A DNA stretch of 64,000 nt from Shinisaurus crocodilurus (GCA_021292165.1 CM037877.1:204890715-204954714); one strand, 5' to 3'; shown: positions 34,601-39,093, counted from the stretch's first letter. The notes: a model not told the origin generated them from the letters alone. Numbers and translations are program-made.

Positions 34601-35118
34601 CGGCACTTTTATGACTTGTCCTGCAAGTGAAGAAGCGTCACGCTGGGGTTGTTTACATTGGACGGAGTTGATCCACCTTCGAGAGGAACGCAGCGCTGCT
34701 CCCCTCACGCCAGAGCGTGCGTGATCAAATCCTTAACCGGGCTCCTTTAACGGGATAACTTCCCCAGTAGGCGGGGGGGAGGGGGCTAGGAAGAGCAAGT
34801 TGGGCCTGGCAAAGTGAGCCCCCCAGGCCTACACTCAGCCCTCCCGAGAAGGCACAGCCAGATCAGGACGGCACCCCCGCCACCTCCGGTTGCACTCCGC
34901 CTTCCCCTTCCTGCTCCCCGCACCCCACCCCACCCCACCCCACCCTCCGCAGGGTAGTACCAGTTCGTCATGTCCAGGAAGAAGGCGCAGCCGGCCGGGC
35001 TGAGCTGAAAGCCGAGAAGCCGCTGGAACTCGCCAATGAGCACGTCCTTGTCGGTGGTTCCCAGGCAGCTGAACTTCTGCATCAGCTCGGCGTCCAGGTC
35101 CACGTCCATCCCCTCCAT
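1..35118 (-). CDS. ILRUN: ILRUN (C6orf106) gene, 5' part: start codon to coding exon 3; rest lies beyond the left edge
   Basis: ILRUN is a roughly 300-residue protein with an N-terminal UBA-like domain and a central NBR1-type (FW, Ig-like) domain; the human protein is reported to dampen IRF3/p300-dependent antiviral and cytokine transcription and to affect lipid levels. Three minus-strand exons, 34961-35118, 10003-10157 and 1205-1402, join with phases that fit exactly (158, 155 and 198 coding bases) and give residues 1-170 of an uninterrupted protein. The start MEGMDVDLD, the UBA-like stretch, KTWRIQN and the FW block GDQFGHVNM are all typical of the vertebrate protein. Introns are 8.6 kb (1403-10002) and 24.8 kb (10158-34960) and full of mobile elements. 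The remaining C-terminal exons must lie left of position 1. Identity is secure; the 3' half is simply not in the window. Confidence 0.96.
25..341. mobile_element. Small terminal-inverted-repeat element, palindromic
   Basis: Ends are inverted copies of a TTCACACAATC-type sequence (25-44 and about 320-340). An inner hairpin pairs AGGGTGAGTTGTT at 145-157 with AACAACTCACCCT at 227-239. No coding capacity; a 103-codon open frame here is incidental. The ends resemble several other elements in the window (11064, 17719, 27826, 40039, 53458), suggesting one non-autonomous DNA transposon group. Confidence 0.65.
342..707. other. ILRUN intron, nothing recognised
   Basis: AT-rich unique-looking DNA with no exon, RNA gene or identifiable repeat. 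Confidence 0.5.
708..838. repeat. 131-bp palindromic element
   Basis: Near-perfect hairpin: the start GGCACAATCTTATGCATG pairs with the end CATGCATAGATTGTGCCC, and CCCAGCATTCC pairs with GGAATGCTG near the centre. A related hairpin lies at 38372-38489. It looks like a non-autonomous DNA transposon. Confidence 0.75.
1205..1402 (-). CDS. ILRUN: ILRUN coding exon 3 (FW/NBR1-like domain)
   Basis: The exon is read on the minus strand from an acceptor ending CTCAG to the donor GGTAAGT. It starts by completing a Gly codon split from exon 2 and ends with the first base of the next codon (Asp in relatives). It encodes residues 105-170, including [30 protein letters not shown] and [18 protein letters not shown], the beta-sandwich core of the NBR1-like domain. 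The Trp, Gly and Cys residues typical of the family are present and there is no stop or frameshift. The following exon is outside the window. Confidence 0.95.
1892..2252. mobile_element. Terminal-inverted-repeat element, about 360 bp
   Basis: Ends GCCCTGTTCAGG and CCTGAACAAGGC are inverted repeats. Inside, CCACCCTCCTCAGATCAGACC (about 1929-1949) pairs imperfectly with a copy at about 2130-2153, and a further inverted TTCTAC repeat sits nearer the centre. Non-coding. Confidence 0.7.
2516..2628. repeat. Palindromic element
   Basis: CCATGGCTTGAAGTGGATTT at 2517 pairs with AAATCCACTTCAAACTATGG ending 2627, with few mismatches. A non-coding hairpin, probably a small DNA transposon. Confidence 0.7.
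2732..2960 (+). mobile_element. tRNA-derived SINE (squamate Sauria/Squam type)
   Basis: The 5' part keeps pol III promoter boxes: A-box-like TGGTGTAGTGGTTA (2739-2752) and B-box-like GGTTTTAGTCC (2782-2792). Then comes the conserved body with CACTGGGTGACTTTGGGCCAG and CCTACCTCACAGGATTGTTG, and a LINE-related tail near 2897-2950. A simple-sequence tail of GAT/CAA triplets follows to about 2997. The body matches the minus-strand copy at 5593-5833. Subfamily naming is from memory. Confidence 0.85.
3561..3650. repeat. Short palindromic AGTAAGTYCC-type interspersed repeat
   Basis: Has the form AATCCTA-n-ACTCAGAAGTAAGTTCC-n-GGAGCTTACTCCCAAGT-n-TAGGATTGCAGCC, an imperfect hairpin. At least nine related copies occur in the window. 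Probably a non-autonomous DNA element or degraded SINE. Confidence 0.7.
3713..4108 (+). mobile_element. CR1 LINE 3' end, diverged
   Basis: Contains the characteristic CR1 3' order: GAGCTAGGTATGTTTAGCCTGGAG, a middle AGGAGAATCTTCCTAA segment, GGGAGGTGGTGGTTTCTCC, TTGAGCAGG and a final CCTTCCAACTCTATAAATTCTA. Diverged and lacks coding capacity. Only the 3'-most part is present, as is usual for 5'-truncated insertions. Confidence 0.85.
4643..4723. repeat. (TG)n(AG)n compound microsatellite
   Basis: About 17 TG units pass directly into about 23 AG units. Confidence 0.97.
5060..5165 (+). mobile_element. LINE reverse transcriptase fragment
   Basis: Translates with the LPNYRPVT motif that is typical of the start of non-LTR reverse transcriptases. 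Too short to assign; it may belong to the L2 remnant that resumes at 5526. Confidence 0.5.
5170..5525 (+). mobile_element. CR1 LINE 3' end, young-looking copy
   Basis: Nearly the same as the end of the CR1 copy at 57190-57585: GACTGAGGGGAGATATGAT, GGGCTCAAGTTACAGGAACC, GGAGGTGGTGAGCTCTCCCAC and the end TTCTATGATTCTATGAA, which is the CR1 3' octamer repeat. It contains a small internal deletion compared with the 57-kb copy. No open frame. Confidence 0.9.
5593..5833 (-). mobile_element. tRNA-derived SINE, minus strand, inside the L2 remnant
   Basis: Reverse complement of the same SINE as at 2732: head ...GCCAGTGTGGCGTAGTGG at the right end, B-box GGTTCTAGTCC, body with CTGGCCCAAAGTCACCCAGTG (plus strand), and tail with ACCCCGCCTT and a TTTATTTATTTA run at 5593. 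It splits the L2 sequence cleanly. Confidence 0.88.
6655..7333 (-). mobile_element. L2-type LINE 3' fragment inserted in inverse orientation
   Basis: The minus-strand frame 6892-7335 encodes the end of an L2-clade reverse transcriptase: [48 protein letters not shown]-like sequence and ALSVAAPKL. Its 3' end is the run ATTTATTTATTTATTAATTA at 6655. It sits inside a plus-strand L2 copy that resumes at 7334, so it is a later insertion. Confidence 0.8.
7447..7660 (-). mobile_element. LINE/SINE 3' tail fragment
   Basis: Minus-strand tail of the TATACCCCRC-TTC type with TTTATTTATTTG at its end, followed by AT-rich DNA. It interrupts the L2 3' region. Confidence 0.55.
8021..9247. other. ILRUN intron 2, nothing coding recognised
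   Basis: 8040-8170 has weak similarity to the GTTCACAC-type inverted-repeat elements (AATTGTGGGTTAAATAGCCCACGATTT hairpin). The remainder looks unique. Confidence 0.45.
9248..9376. mobile_element. Palindromic hAT-like miniature element
   Basis: CCTTCCCCAACCTGGTGCCCTCCAG at the left end pairs imperfectly with AGCACCAGGTTGGGGGAGGC at the right, with TTGGACTACAGCTCCCATCA and its inverted copy inside. Same family as 11809-11924 and 30757-30856. Confidence 0.8.
10003..10157 (-). CDS. ILRUN: ILRUN coding exon 2
   Basis: Bounded on the minus strand by an acceptor ending TTTCTAG and a donor GGTGAAT. The first base completes Trp53 begun in exon 1. The exon encodes residues 54-104: the end of the UBA-like helix region ([17 protein letters not shown]), the linker [20 protein letters not shown], and the first strand of the FW domain (KTWRIQNT). 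Relative to the human protein, as recalled, one clear change is Thr for Val in the QFTK segment. The frame is intact. Confidence 0.95.
10460..10800. mobile_element. Long imperfect inverted-repeat element
   Basis: GGAAAATAAGCCACCATAG at about 10478 pairs with CTACAGTGGCTTATTTTCC near 10785. AATTACCATAATTACCCTC near 10535 pairs with GGGTAATTATGGTAATTT near 10713, and GGTGAGGGTGGGG with CCCCACCCTCACC. The overlapping open frames in this interval on both strands are by-products of the symmetry. Confidence 0.7.
11064..11243. mobile_element. Small inverted-repeat element
   Basis: GGGTTCAGACGACAGATTGTGGG at the left is mirrored by a diverged GTGTCATGCAAACTGGCCC at the right; internal GGGTTAT and TTAACCCACGAT halves pair. 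Related to the other GTTCACAC-ended elements. Confidence 0.5.
11809..11924. mobile_element. 116-bp hAT-like miniature element with 8-bp target duplication
   Basis: Ends CAGTCTTCTCCAACCTGGTG and its inverse, with the target duplication TGTTATAT at 11801-11808 and 11925-11932, exact. Eight-base duplications and CAG...CTG ends are hAT hallmarks. The transposase source is not in the window. Confidence 0.9.
12430..12840 (-). mobile_element. L2/CR1-type LINE 3' region, minus strand
   Basis: Left end is TTATTTATTTATTTACTG, then an AT-rich tail, then GC-rich sequence (AGGCTTCCCGGAACAAGG, GGGAGTTCCGCAGAAATGG, CTCTTCTCCTGGTGGACTCC) that resembles the C-terminal and 3' part of the fragment at 6655-7333. 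No intact frame. Confidence 0.6.
12841..14804. other. ILRUN intron 1, nothing recognised
   Basis: About 2 kb of AT-rich DNA without an identifiable exon, RNA gene or repeat. The short open frames are not supported by any family motif. Confidence 0.5.
14805..16419 (+). mobile_element. Tc1 transposon, full length, with IR/DR ends
   Basis: 1,615 bp bounded by CAGTCATGTGAAAAAGAAAG and its inverse, with TA target duplications (14803-14804, 16420-16421). The inverted repeats are about 210 bp long and each holds two direct-repeat boxes of AAGTACACCCTT type: outer at 14811-14833 and 16391-16413, inner at 14998-15020 and 16205-16226. This is the IR/DR layout known from Sleeping-Beauty-like Tc1 elements, where transposase binds all four boxes. 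The transposase gene inside is broken. It lies in ILRUN intron 1, antisense to the gene. Confidence 0.95.
15174..16119 (+). pseudogene. Tc1 transposase pseudogene (DD34E)
   Basis: A Tc1 transposase cuts and pastes the element in the nucleus. Reading starts at 15174 with MPRREDIS, giving the paired-like helix-turn-helix domain ([32 protein letters not shown], then the GRPSKFTPR linker hook). A frameshift near 15450-15465 ends this frame at 15464; the catalytic domain continues in another frame. Catalytic residues are present there: first Asp in [13 protein letters not shown], second in [12 protein letters not shown], Glu in [11 protein letters not shown]. An in-frame TGA at 15883-15885 interrupts it just before NWVMQQDN. 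Two lesions mean no functional protein. Overall length of about 315 codons is normal for the family. Confidence 0.92.
16599..17080. mobile_element. Mariner-like miniature element, split by a 234-bp inverted duplication
   Basis: Left end CAGTAATACCTTGGATTGCAAG, right end in ...CCAAGGCATGACTG followed by TA. Copies of the same family lie at 47987-48236 (250 bp) and 63595-63847 (253 bp). Removing 16802-17035 leaves 248 bp, the expected length, so this copy was whole before the insertion. Ends and TA target resemble Tigger/mariner-type elements. The left flank reads TG where TA is expected. Confidence 0.85.
16800..17268. repeat. Perfect 219-bp inverted repeat with 31-bp spacer
   Basis: Arms 16800-17018 and 17050-17268 are exact reverse complements over all 219 bases, checked base by base. 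The spacer 17019-17049 holds three GCACGTTT-type units. The right arm is the normal continuation of the mariner-like element plus its right flank. The left arm is an inverted copy placed inside that element. The arms also include the first 33 or so bases of the neighbouring element at 17229. Mirror-image open frames at 16918-17118 (+) and 16950-17150 (-) are by-products. Confidence 0.97.
17229..17697. mobile_element. GTTCACACA-ended inverted-repeat element
   Basis: Left end GATCCGGTTCACACATA; right end GTTACGTGCGAACTAGGC is a diverged inverse. Inside are repeated AACCCATGG / CCATGGGTT-type half sites (TATGGGTTATTAACCAC). Non-coding. Closely related to the neighbour at 17719-18213. Confidence 0.65.
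17719..18213. mobile_element. GTTCACACA-ended inverted-repeat element, about 495 bp
   Basis: TGACCTGGTTCACACATAAC at the left and its inverse GTGTGTGAACCAAGTCA at the right. AACCCATGGTTTATTTAACC pairs with GGTTAAATAAACCATGG. Internal segments (GAACCCAGAACTGTGG, CAGGCTACAGAGGCAGCAGGCAAGAG) are shared with 17229-17697, so the two are copies of one family. Confidence 0.75.
18214..19327. other. ILRUN intron 1, nothing firm
   Basis: Mostly unique-looking DNA. 19010-19180 holds scattered AACCATGG-like halves (AAGCTATGGTTTGTTGTTGG) that may be a very old copy of the elements to the left. Confidence 0.4.
19328..19412 (+). mobile_element. LINE 3' tail fragment
   Basis: CAGCCGGTTGGCCACTGTGTG ... CTGGATTACATGGATCCTTGG ... 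GCATGGCTCTTATGTT, matching the fragment at 59145-59240. A common short LINE tail in reptile genomes; clade not assigned. Confidence 0.6.
19413..20257. other. ILRUN intron 1, nothing recognised
   Basis: Unique-looking DNA, no supported feature. Confidence 0.5.
20258..20403. mobile_element. 146-bp hAT-like miniature element with 8-bp target duplication
   Basis: Ends CAGGGCTTTTTTTCTGG and its inverse CCAGAAAAAAAGCACTG, with an exact 8-base duplication CTTTTTGT at 20250-20257 and 20404-20411. GGAACTGAGTTCC and the inner GAGTTCCGGTACC extend the hairpin. Confidence 0.92.
20404..21716. other. ILRUN intron 1, nothing recognised
   Basis: About 1.3 kb without a supported feature. Confidence 0.5.
21717..21880 (-). 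mobile_element. 5S-rRNA-derived SINE with CR1 tail
   Basis: On the minus strand the head (21804 to about 21875) matches the central part of 5S rRNA, including the pol III control region: box A as AGCTAAGCAGGGTC and box C as CTTGGATGGGAGACC. It runs directly into TTGAGCAGGGGGTTGGACTT and CCTTCCAACTCTATGATCTATG, which is the 3' end of the CR1 LINE found elsewhere in the window. A 5S head on a LINE tail defines a SINE3-like element; 5S-derived SINEs are known from lizards. The 5' 30 or so bases of 5S are not recognisable, so it is truncated or diverged there. Confidence 0.85.
22222..22790 (+). mobile_element. L2-type LINE remnant
   Basis: Diverged plus-strand sequence matching the late reverse-transcriptase part of L2, as near 6340-7400: GGGTTGCTCATTGATCCAG, GGTTACACTACTGTAATGCA (LDYCNA equivalent), TACACAGAGCTGCCCTTGAAG, TTAAAGAGCTCCACGGGCC. 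Many frame breaks. Confidence 0.7.
22791..23568. other. ILRUN intron 1, nothing recognised
   Basis: AT-rich, no supported feature. Confidence 0.5.
23569..23706. mobile_element. Palindromic hAT-like miniature element, old copy
   Basis: GGGATGGGGTATGTCTGG ... GCAACTCCCATCATCCC ... CTGATGGGAGCTGAAGTCC ... CACACGTTTCCCACCCCTG: an imperfect hairpin resembling 9248-9376. Confidence 0.65.
24366..24462. repeat. Short palindromic AGTAAGTYCC-type repeat
   Basis: AAGGCTGCAATCCTATATGAG, GGAGTAAGCCCCATTGAACTC, then a diverged second half. Same family as 3561-3650. Confidence 0.65.
24518..26314 (-). mobile_element. Solo LTR of an LTR retrotransposon, split by a hAT element
   Basis: Begins TGTGAAGGACC and ends CTTTCTCTCCACA on the plus strand, flanked by an exact 5-base duplication ATTAT (24513-24517, 26315-26319). 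The same ends bound 39094-39908, whose poly(A) signal shows minus orientation. Without the hAT insertion (24720-25789 plus its duplication) the LTR is about 719 bp. There is no second LTR or internal coding region, so it is a solo LTR left by recombination. ERV versus Gypsy cannot be decided from an LTR alone. Confidence 0.9.
24720..25789. mobile_element. GC-rich 1,070-bp non-autonomous hAT element
   Basis: Ends CAGGGGTCCTCAAACT and its exact inverse AGTTTGAGGACCCCTG. The 8-base duplication CAATAGAC is perfect (24712-24719, 25790-25797). The interior is extremely GC- and CpG-rich. It contains repeated segments, such as GTCGCGTCACTTC followed by its inverse GAAGTGACGCGAC at about 25009-25050 and again at 25297-25340, and CTGAGCG...GGAGTCCAGGATG units. 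No transposase. It inserted into the older LTR, so it is the younger of the two. Confidence 0.93.
26315..27217. other. ILRUN intron 1, nothing recognised
   Basis: AT-rich, no supported feature. Confidence 0.5.
27218..27556. mobile_element. Long inverted-repeat element
   Basis: CCCAATTGGAGGTTG at 27308 pairs with the same inverted block around 27472-27490. GCGAACCCAGACACT pairs with AGTGTCTGGGTTTGC, and GCAAGCTGCTGCTGCTTTGC with GCAAAGCGGCAGCAGCTTG. A hairpin of roughly 150-bp arms; non-coding. Confidence 0.75.
27826..28138. mobile_element. GTTCACACAAC-ended palindromic element
   Basis: CTGGGTTCACACAACACAAC at the left and GTTGTGTGAACCCAG at the right are inverted. AACCATGAAGAACTCACAG near the centre mirrors a downstream copy, and CCATACTCAA / TTGAGTATGG halves repeat. 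Non-coding. Confidence 0.8.
28653..28698. repeat. (TC)n(AC)n compound microsatellite
   Basis: About 14 TC units followed by about 9 AC units. Confidence 0.95.
28985..29120. mobile_element. 136-bp hAT-like miniature element with 8-bp target duplication
   Basis: Starts CAGGGCTCTCCAACCTTGGG, ends CCCAAGGTTGGAGAATCCTG. Exact duplication GTTTAAAC at 28977-28984 and 29121-29128. A near-identical copy in the other orientation lies at 52530-52665, also 136 bp. Confidence 0.93.
29370..30077 (+). mobile_element. Solo LTR, 708 bp
   Basis: Begins TGTGGAGAAAAAGC and ends CAGTCCTTCACA, with the exact 5-base duplication ATTAA (29365-29369, 30078-30082). A poly(A) signal AATAAA near 29894 gives plus orientation. 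The middle (GCCTGGCCCAGATGAAGTTC) is shared with the LTR at 45987-46863. No internal region or partner LTR is nearby. Confidence 0.9.
30757..30856. mobile_element. Palindromic hAT-like miniature element, shortened
   Basis: CAGCCTTCCCCAACTTGATGCC at the left, AGGAATTGGGGAAGACTG at the right, with TTTTGGACTTCAGCTCACATCA inside. Same family as 9248 and 11809. No clear duplication. Confidence 0.75.
30857..31857. other. ILRUN intron 1, nothing recognised
   Basis: AT-rich. AACCAAGTTATACATAA at about 31003 is an inverse of TTATGTATAACTTGGTT at about 30877, a short unexplained inverted pair about 125 bases apart. Confidence 0.45.
31858..32388. mobile_element. GGGAGCAATCCTAT-ended inverted-repeat element
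   Basis: Ends AGGGAGCAATCCTATGG and ATAGGATTGCACCCT are inverted. The interior is GC-rich (GGCCTCTCCAGCCTCCTTCCCTCC) and matches the shorter copy at 38490-38825. Includes the 20-bp tandem array at 31941. Confidence 0.75.
31941..32000. repeat. Three tandem 20-bp units
   Basis: Unit ATAGCACTCCAACCTCGGAA repeated three times, with one change in the first unit. Confidence 0.97.
32389..34689. other. ILRUN intron 1, mostly nothing recognised
   Basis: A diverged AGTAAGTYCC-type palindromic repeat is visible at about 33631-33712 (ACCCAGAAGTAAGCCTCATT). The 127-codon open frame at 34341-34724 reads into the promoter region and shows no family motif. Confidence 0.45.
34917..34946. repeat. (CACCC)n tandem repeat beside the ILRUN intron 1 donor
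   Basis: Imperfect pentamer repeats read as GGGTG on the ILRUN sense strand, starting about 15 bases inside intron 1. Runs of GGG at this place are known binding sites for hnRNP H/F and can help weak donors. Confidence 0.8.
34961..35118 (-). CDS. ILRUN: ILRUN coding exon 1 with start codon
   Basis: Minus-strand ATG at 35118 sits in a strong Kozak context (GCCATGG) inside a CpG-rich region. The exon encodes residues 1-52 plus two bases of Trp53: [18 protein letters not shown] followed by [20 protein letters not shown] and the segment ending DMTNW, the UBA-like domain. The exon must end after AACTG, because exon 2 begins with the missing G of Trp53. That makes the donor GTACTA, a weak match to GTRAGT (no G at +5). 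G-rich GGGTG repeats follow directly in the intron. The open frame runs on past the donor to 34786, but that tail is low-complexity intron. Confidence 0.95.
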
Positions 35119-35434
35119 GGCGACGGGACCCGCTCTGCCCGCGCCAGCCCGGCCCCTTCCACTAGGCCCTGGGCTGCCCGTGAGCCACTACTACAGCCTC
35201 CTCACAGCTACATGGGAGGGGGGGGGGAGGGAGCAAGCGAGTAGCACGCACGGCACGCCGACGTCGCCAGCGTCACACGTAACGTGACCTCACAGACGTG
35301 GTGGCGTCATAGCAGAGAAAACCAAAACACAACCTTCCCAATGCAGTACTGAGTAAAGACAGGAGGGGGACATTCTGGATGCAAATGAGCTATGTTTAGT
35401 CAGAGCGAGAGTATCTTTCATTTCAGCGACTAAG

Positions 35435-36106
35435 CTTATGCAGCCTGATCCTGTGCATGTTTACTCGGAAGTCTCATTGAGTCCAACTTGCTTCCAAGTG
35501 AGTATGCATGGAGTTGTAGACTTGATGTATTAGAAGTAAAATGTGTAGTTCTGTTTGTTTGGTTGCTACTCTTTTCTCGCGCTTTTTATAACATGTAGGA
35601 GATTTGATGCTTAGTGATACTGTTGTGTATACTGTATTCTCAAAAAAATCTCAGTTAGTCCAATATTGTTGCTTTTAAAAAAAAAAAAAAGCGAGATTCC
35701 TAGCTCCATGGTGTTCAGCTTAGGCATGGAAAGCTAAAATAAAATATAAAAATATGTAATGTGATATGGTGATGCAGTTGTGAAATGTAATACTATGCAC
35801 GTTTACTCAGAAGTAAATCTCACTGCATTCAATGGGGCTTCTCTATCTCAGGTAAGTATGTATAAGATTGCAGCCTTGGTTAAAACTAGACAAACTGGAA
35901 AGTTTTGATCAGAGTCTCTGTAAATTTGCATATTGCGATAGTCTGGTTATGCCAGAAGGGCCAGTTTACCCAAAGCAACTTACTGCACAACCCTTCTATT
36001 CAGAAGTGAGCCCCATTGAATTCCATAGGATTACTTCCAAGTAAATATGTATAGGATTGCAGCCTTGGACTACTGAACTCAATGGGACTTACTTCTGAGT
36101 AGTAGT
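35435..36106. repeat. Cluster of three or four AGTAAGTYCC-type palindromic repeats
   Basis: Copies at about 35441-35515, 35786-35878 and 35975-36106 (the last perhaps two head to head). Each has ACTCAGAAGTRARYYYCA, a central CAATGGG, and a TAGGATTGCAGCC end. They lie directly upstream of ILRUN. Confidence 0.7.
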
Positions 36107-37980
36107 AGTAGGTGATCACTCATGACCGAGTAAGATTATCTTCCAGGATAAAATTACAAAAAGAAAATTATAAAAAGAGGAAATTGTAAAAAAAATAATT
36201 GTGTAGACTCTAGCGATGGGTCCGTAAGTGACTGTGGAGGCCAATTCTAGATCCACACAGCTTCCCACAGTGAGGACACAGGTTACCAGATGGAAGATGG
36301 TCCTGTAAAGGATTTTTTTGATGTGCTTTTCGCTTAGCACATTTCTCCCTTTCACCTTGCACTCGGGCTTCTTCAAAGTCCATAGAACCTTTGTGAAAGG
36401 CCAACCTCCAGTTAGATCATTCATGGGCCAGAGCTTCCCAGTTCTCAATGTTTATATTGCATTTTTTTAGATTAGCCTTAAGAACATCTTTAAACCTCTT
36501 ATACTGACCACCGATATTCCTCTTTCTATCCTTGAGTTGGGAATAAAGTAACTGCTTTGGGAGACGGCAGTCAGACATTCGAACAACATGACCGGTCCAT
36601 TGAAGTTGGCGTTGAAGGATCATTTTTTCAATGCTAGTAGTCTTTGCTTCTTCCAGTACACTGACATTTGTTCGCCTATCTTCCCAAGTAATTCGCAGGA
36701 TTTTCCGGAGGCAGCGTTGATTAAATCTTTCAAGGAGGTGGAAATGATGTTTATAGATAGTCTATGTGTGGAGAAAGCCTGAACACACACACAGTGACAC
36801 GAACCCTGACCCAGTTTTCCCCTTGGTAACCACATGTAGTTTTCCCCTGGCAACCCCTATCTGCATAATCCCCACCGGGGGACAGGAGATGCAGGACTGG
36901 CCAGACAGGTAACACGCATATCCTCAATGGGGCACATCGGCCCGAATCCACAAGAAGAAGCATGGACCATCAGGAAGGGCAGGGCAGTCTCAAAGAGCTG
37001 CTAAGTATTCTCAGAGGGCATGATAAGGCCAAAGGCGCCACCTGTTCCCGGGCAGGAATAAGCCCACCTGATCGTAAAGGGGCAGGAATAAGCCCACCTG
37101 ATCACCCAGGGGTGGGGAGGGGGCGTGCAGGGTAGAAAACCCCTCTGCCTGCTCCATGGAGGTTGTTGGGAACACGGGCGGGTGAACACCTTCCAAAGCC
37201 AGCACCGGCTGGGTCAAGCAGTTCTCTTCTCCGAGCACAGCGGCTCGGAGCCAGGCTAGAAGCGAGGAGTCGTAGAGTCTCTGGTCTAAGGTTACTCATT
37301 GCTGCAGTACGCTAGCCTGGGAACCAATTCATTCAAGATATCTGAGGTCATGACCAGGTCTTGTTTATGTTATAGTATTCCTAGAAGTCTATTAGTTCTG
37401 CTCCATTAACCTGTAGTAAATAAAGCGTCTATTCTTGACTGTGAATGGACTCGTGTGCTTTTTAGCTCGCAGTTGAGTTTTAATTGCTAAATATCCCCTT
37501 GACGGGCTATATCTCAGTGCCGGTTAACCCGTTAAGTGCCGAACTCACACAGAAGACCTGGTTGCTGGTCTTCCACACCATGTTTCGCAGGCATACAATA
37601 AAGTTGGTAATACAATGGCTTTATAAACCAGCGTTTTGGTCTCCCTACAGATATCCCGATCCTCGAACACTCTACGTTTCATTTGAGAAAATGCGGCACT
37701 TGCGGAGCTCAAACAATGCTGGATTTCACTGTCAATGTTAGCTGTAACAGAAAGATAGCTGCCAAGATAGAGAAAATGGTTGACAATTTCCAGTATTGCC
37801 CCGCCAAGCTGGATAGATGGCATCACCAAAGGGTTAACTTGCACTTGCTGATGAAGCACTTGCTGACAAAGCACTTTGGTTTTTTTGATATTAAGTGAGA
37901 GACCAAGTTTTTCATATGCTTCTGTAAAAGCATTTAGGATAGTTTGGAGGTCATTCTCTGAGTGTGCGAAGACTATAGGA
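36107..37980 (-). mobile_element. Zinc-finger-type LINE 3' end, minus strand, split by an LTR
   Basis: Reverse complement of the LINE at 44045-45103. Recognisable translated pieces are CPHCGKLCGSRIGLHSHLRTH at the 3' end, QLQWTGHVVRM, LPTLLYACETW and PSIQLGGAILEIV. The two halves (36107-36766 and 37578-37980) are continuous apart from the nested LTR, with ordinary decay including stops. Confidence 0.88.
36767..37577 (+). mobile_element. Solo LTR, 811 bp, inserted in the LINE
   Basis: Begins TGTGGAGAAAGCCTGA and ends GGTCTTCCACA, between CTATG (36762-36766) and CCATG (37578-37582), a 5-base duplication with one later change. The intact LINE copy at 44 kb shows the empty site. AATAAA near 37418 gives plus orientation. 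Two copies of GGCAGGAATAAGCCCACCTGA lie at about 37050 and 37081. Confidence 0.9.
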
Positions 37981-38167
37981 TCACAATGTTACGGTTTTAA
38001 CTTTTTTTAAAAAAGAAGCAAATGCAACTCACTGGATTACACATCATGGTTGTAGGTATTTACATAGGCAAAGTTTTAAAAATTATTATAAAATTCAGCA
38101 AAACAAAACCTTAAAGGGGAAAAATGTAACTGCATAGATTTGAATATATTTCAATACATGCATATGA

Positions 38168-38195
<28 letters not shown>
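38168..38195. repeat. (GT)n microsatellite
   Basis: About 14 GT units. Confidence 0.95.
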
Positions 38196-38198
<3 letters not shown>

Positions 38199-38371
38199 AT
38201 ACAGCTTTCTAAGAATTATACATAAACTTCAACAAAGCAGACCAAATATCCATATATGTATCCATTCGCAAGTGGCCTCTATATACCACCCGTTCAAAAG
38301 TGTAATTAGGTCCTTAATCCATAGCATTATAAGAGGCGAGCATTTAACCTTCCAATGTTGTAATATCAGTC

Positions 38372-38489
38372 TTTTAGACTGCAATCCTATGCAGGTTTAG
38401 TCAGAAAAAAGTTCTACAACTCCCAGCATTTGGGAATGCTGGAAAGTGTAGTATTTTTTTCTGCCTAAACCTGCATAGGATTGCACCCT
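38372..38489. repeat. Palindromic element
   Basis: ACTGCAATCCTATGCAGGTTTAG at the left pairs with CTAAACCTGCATAGGATTGCACC at the right, with CCCAGCATTTGGGAATGCTGG at the centre. Related to 708-838. Confidence 0.8.
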
Positions 38490-38825
38490 TAGGGAGCAAT
38501 CCTATCGCCCCTAGACAGTGTCTGACCGGCCATAGGATAGTTCAGATTCCCAGATCCAAGACTGGAGAAAGCTACCTTGGGGAGGGGAAAAGGGGGTGCT
38601 TTGGGAGGCAGGGAAGTCAAAATTCGAGCTATCCTGATGCCTCTCCAGCCTACTTCCCTCCCCCTCTGAGTTGCTCCAGGTAGACGGGCAAAAAAGCCTG
38701 TCTAATAAAGATGCAGGGCGGGAGGACAGGGAAGTGATGATTGCCTCTGCTGCTCCTGCTCCTCTACCTTGGATGACCATAAACCTCTGAGTTTGGAGGC
38801 TTGTGGCCTTTACCATAGGATTGCA
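38490..38825. mobile_element. GGGAGCAATCCTAT-ended element
   Basis: Begins TTAGGGAGCAATCCTATCGCC and ends CATAGGATTGCACCCTTA. Interior matches parts of 31858-32388 (CTCTCCAGCCTACTTCCCTCC, GGGCAAAAAAGCCTGTCTA). It directly abuts the palindrome at 38372-38489. Confidence 0.75.
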
Positions 38826-39093
38826 CCCTTACCTGTCAAAAGGGCAAAAAGAATCCATTTGTGGCTTTTGTGCTGACCATGTGTTAACTTCCAGGAAGCA
38901 GGTAGATAATTTAAGAGGACATGTACATCAATAAATAAAGAGTGTTCCAATACAAAGTTTATCCATATAACTATTGGGCATTTCCAAAACATATGGTTAA
39001 AAGGAGCGTTAGGTATGTTACACCAGCAATTAGCCGACTTCGACAAACCCTTATAAAAGAGATGTTGTGGCGTCCAGGAGACATGGATGAGAG

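Larger units (their letters stand above)
34690..35330 (-). promoter_or_regulatory. ILRUN: ILRUN CpG-rich promoter and 5' region
   Basis: A GC- and CpG-rich block surrounds ILRUN exon 1 in otherwise AT-rich DNA, as expected of a CpG-island promoter. There is no TATA box. Upstream on the minus strand, around 35270-35310, CRE/ATF-like half sites (GTGACG, GACGTC-like, TGACGCC) are clustered. The transcription start cannot be fixed from sequence alone. Confidence 0.65.

Noticed and set aside
34786..34960. ILRUN exon 1 frame reading on to 34786 ([10 protein letters not shown]...)
   Set aside because: The protein family continues with NLQAAIG, which is exon 2. The extension is Gly/Arg-rich intron sequence.
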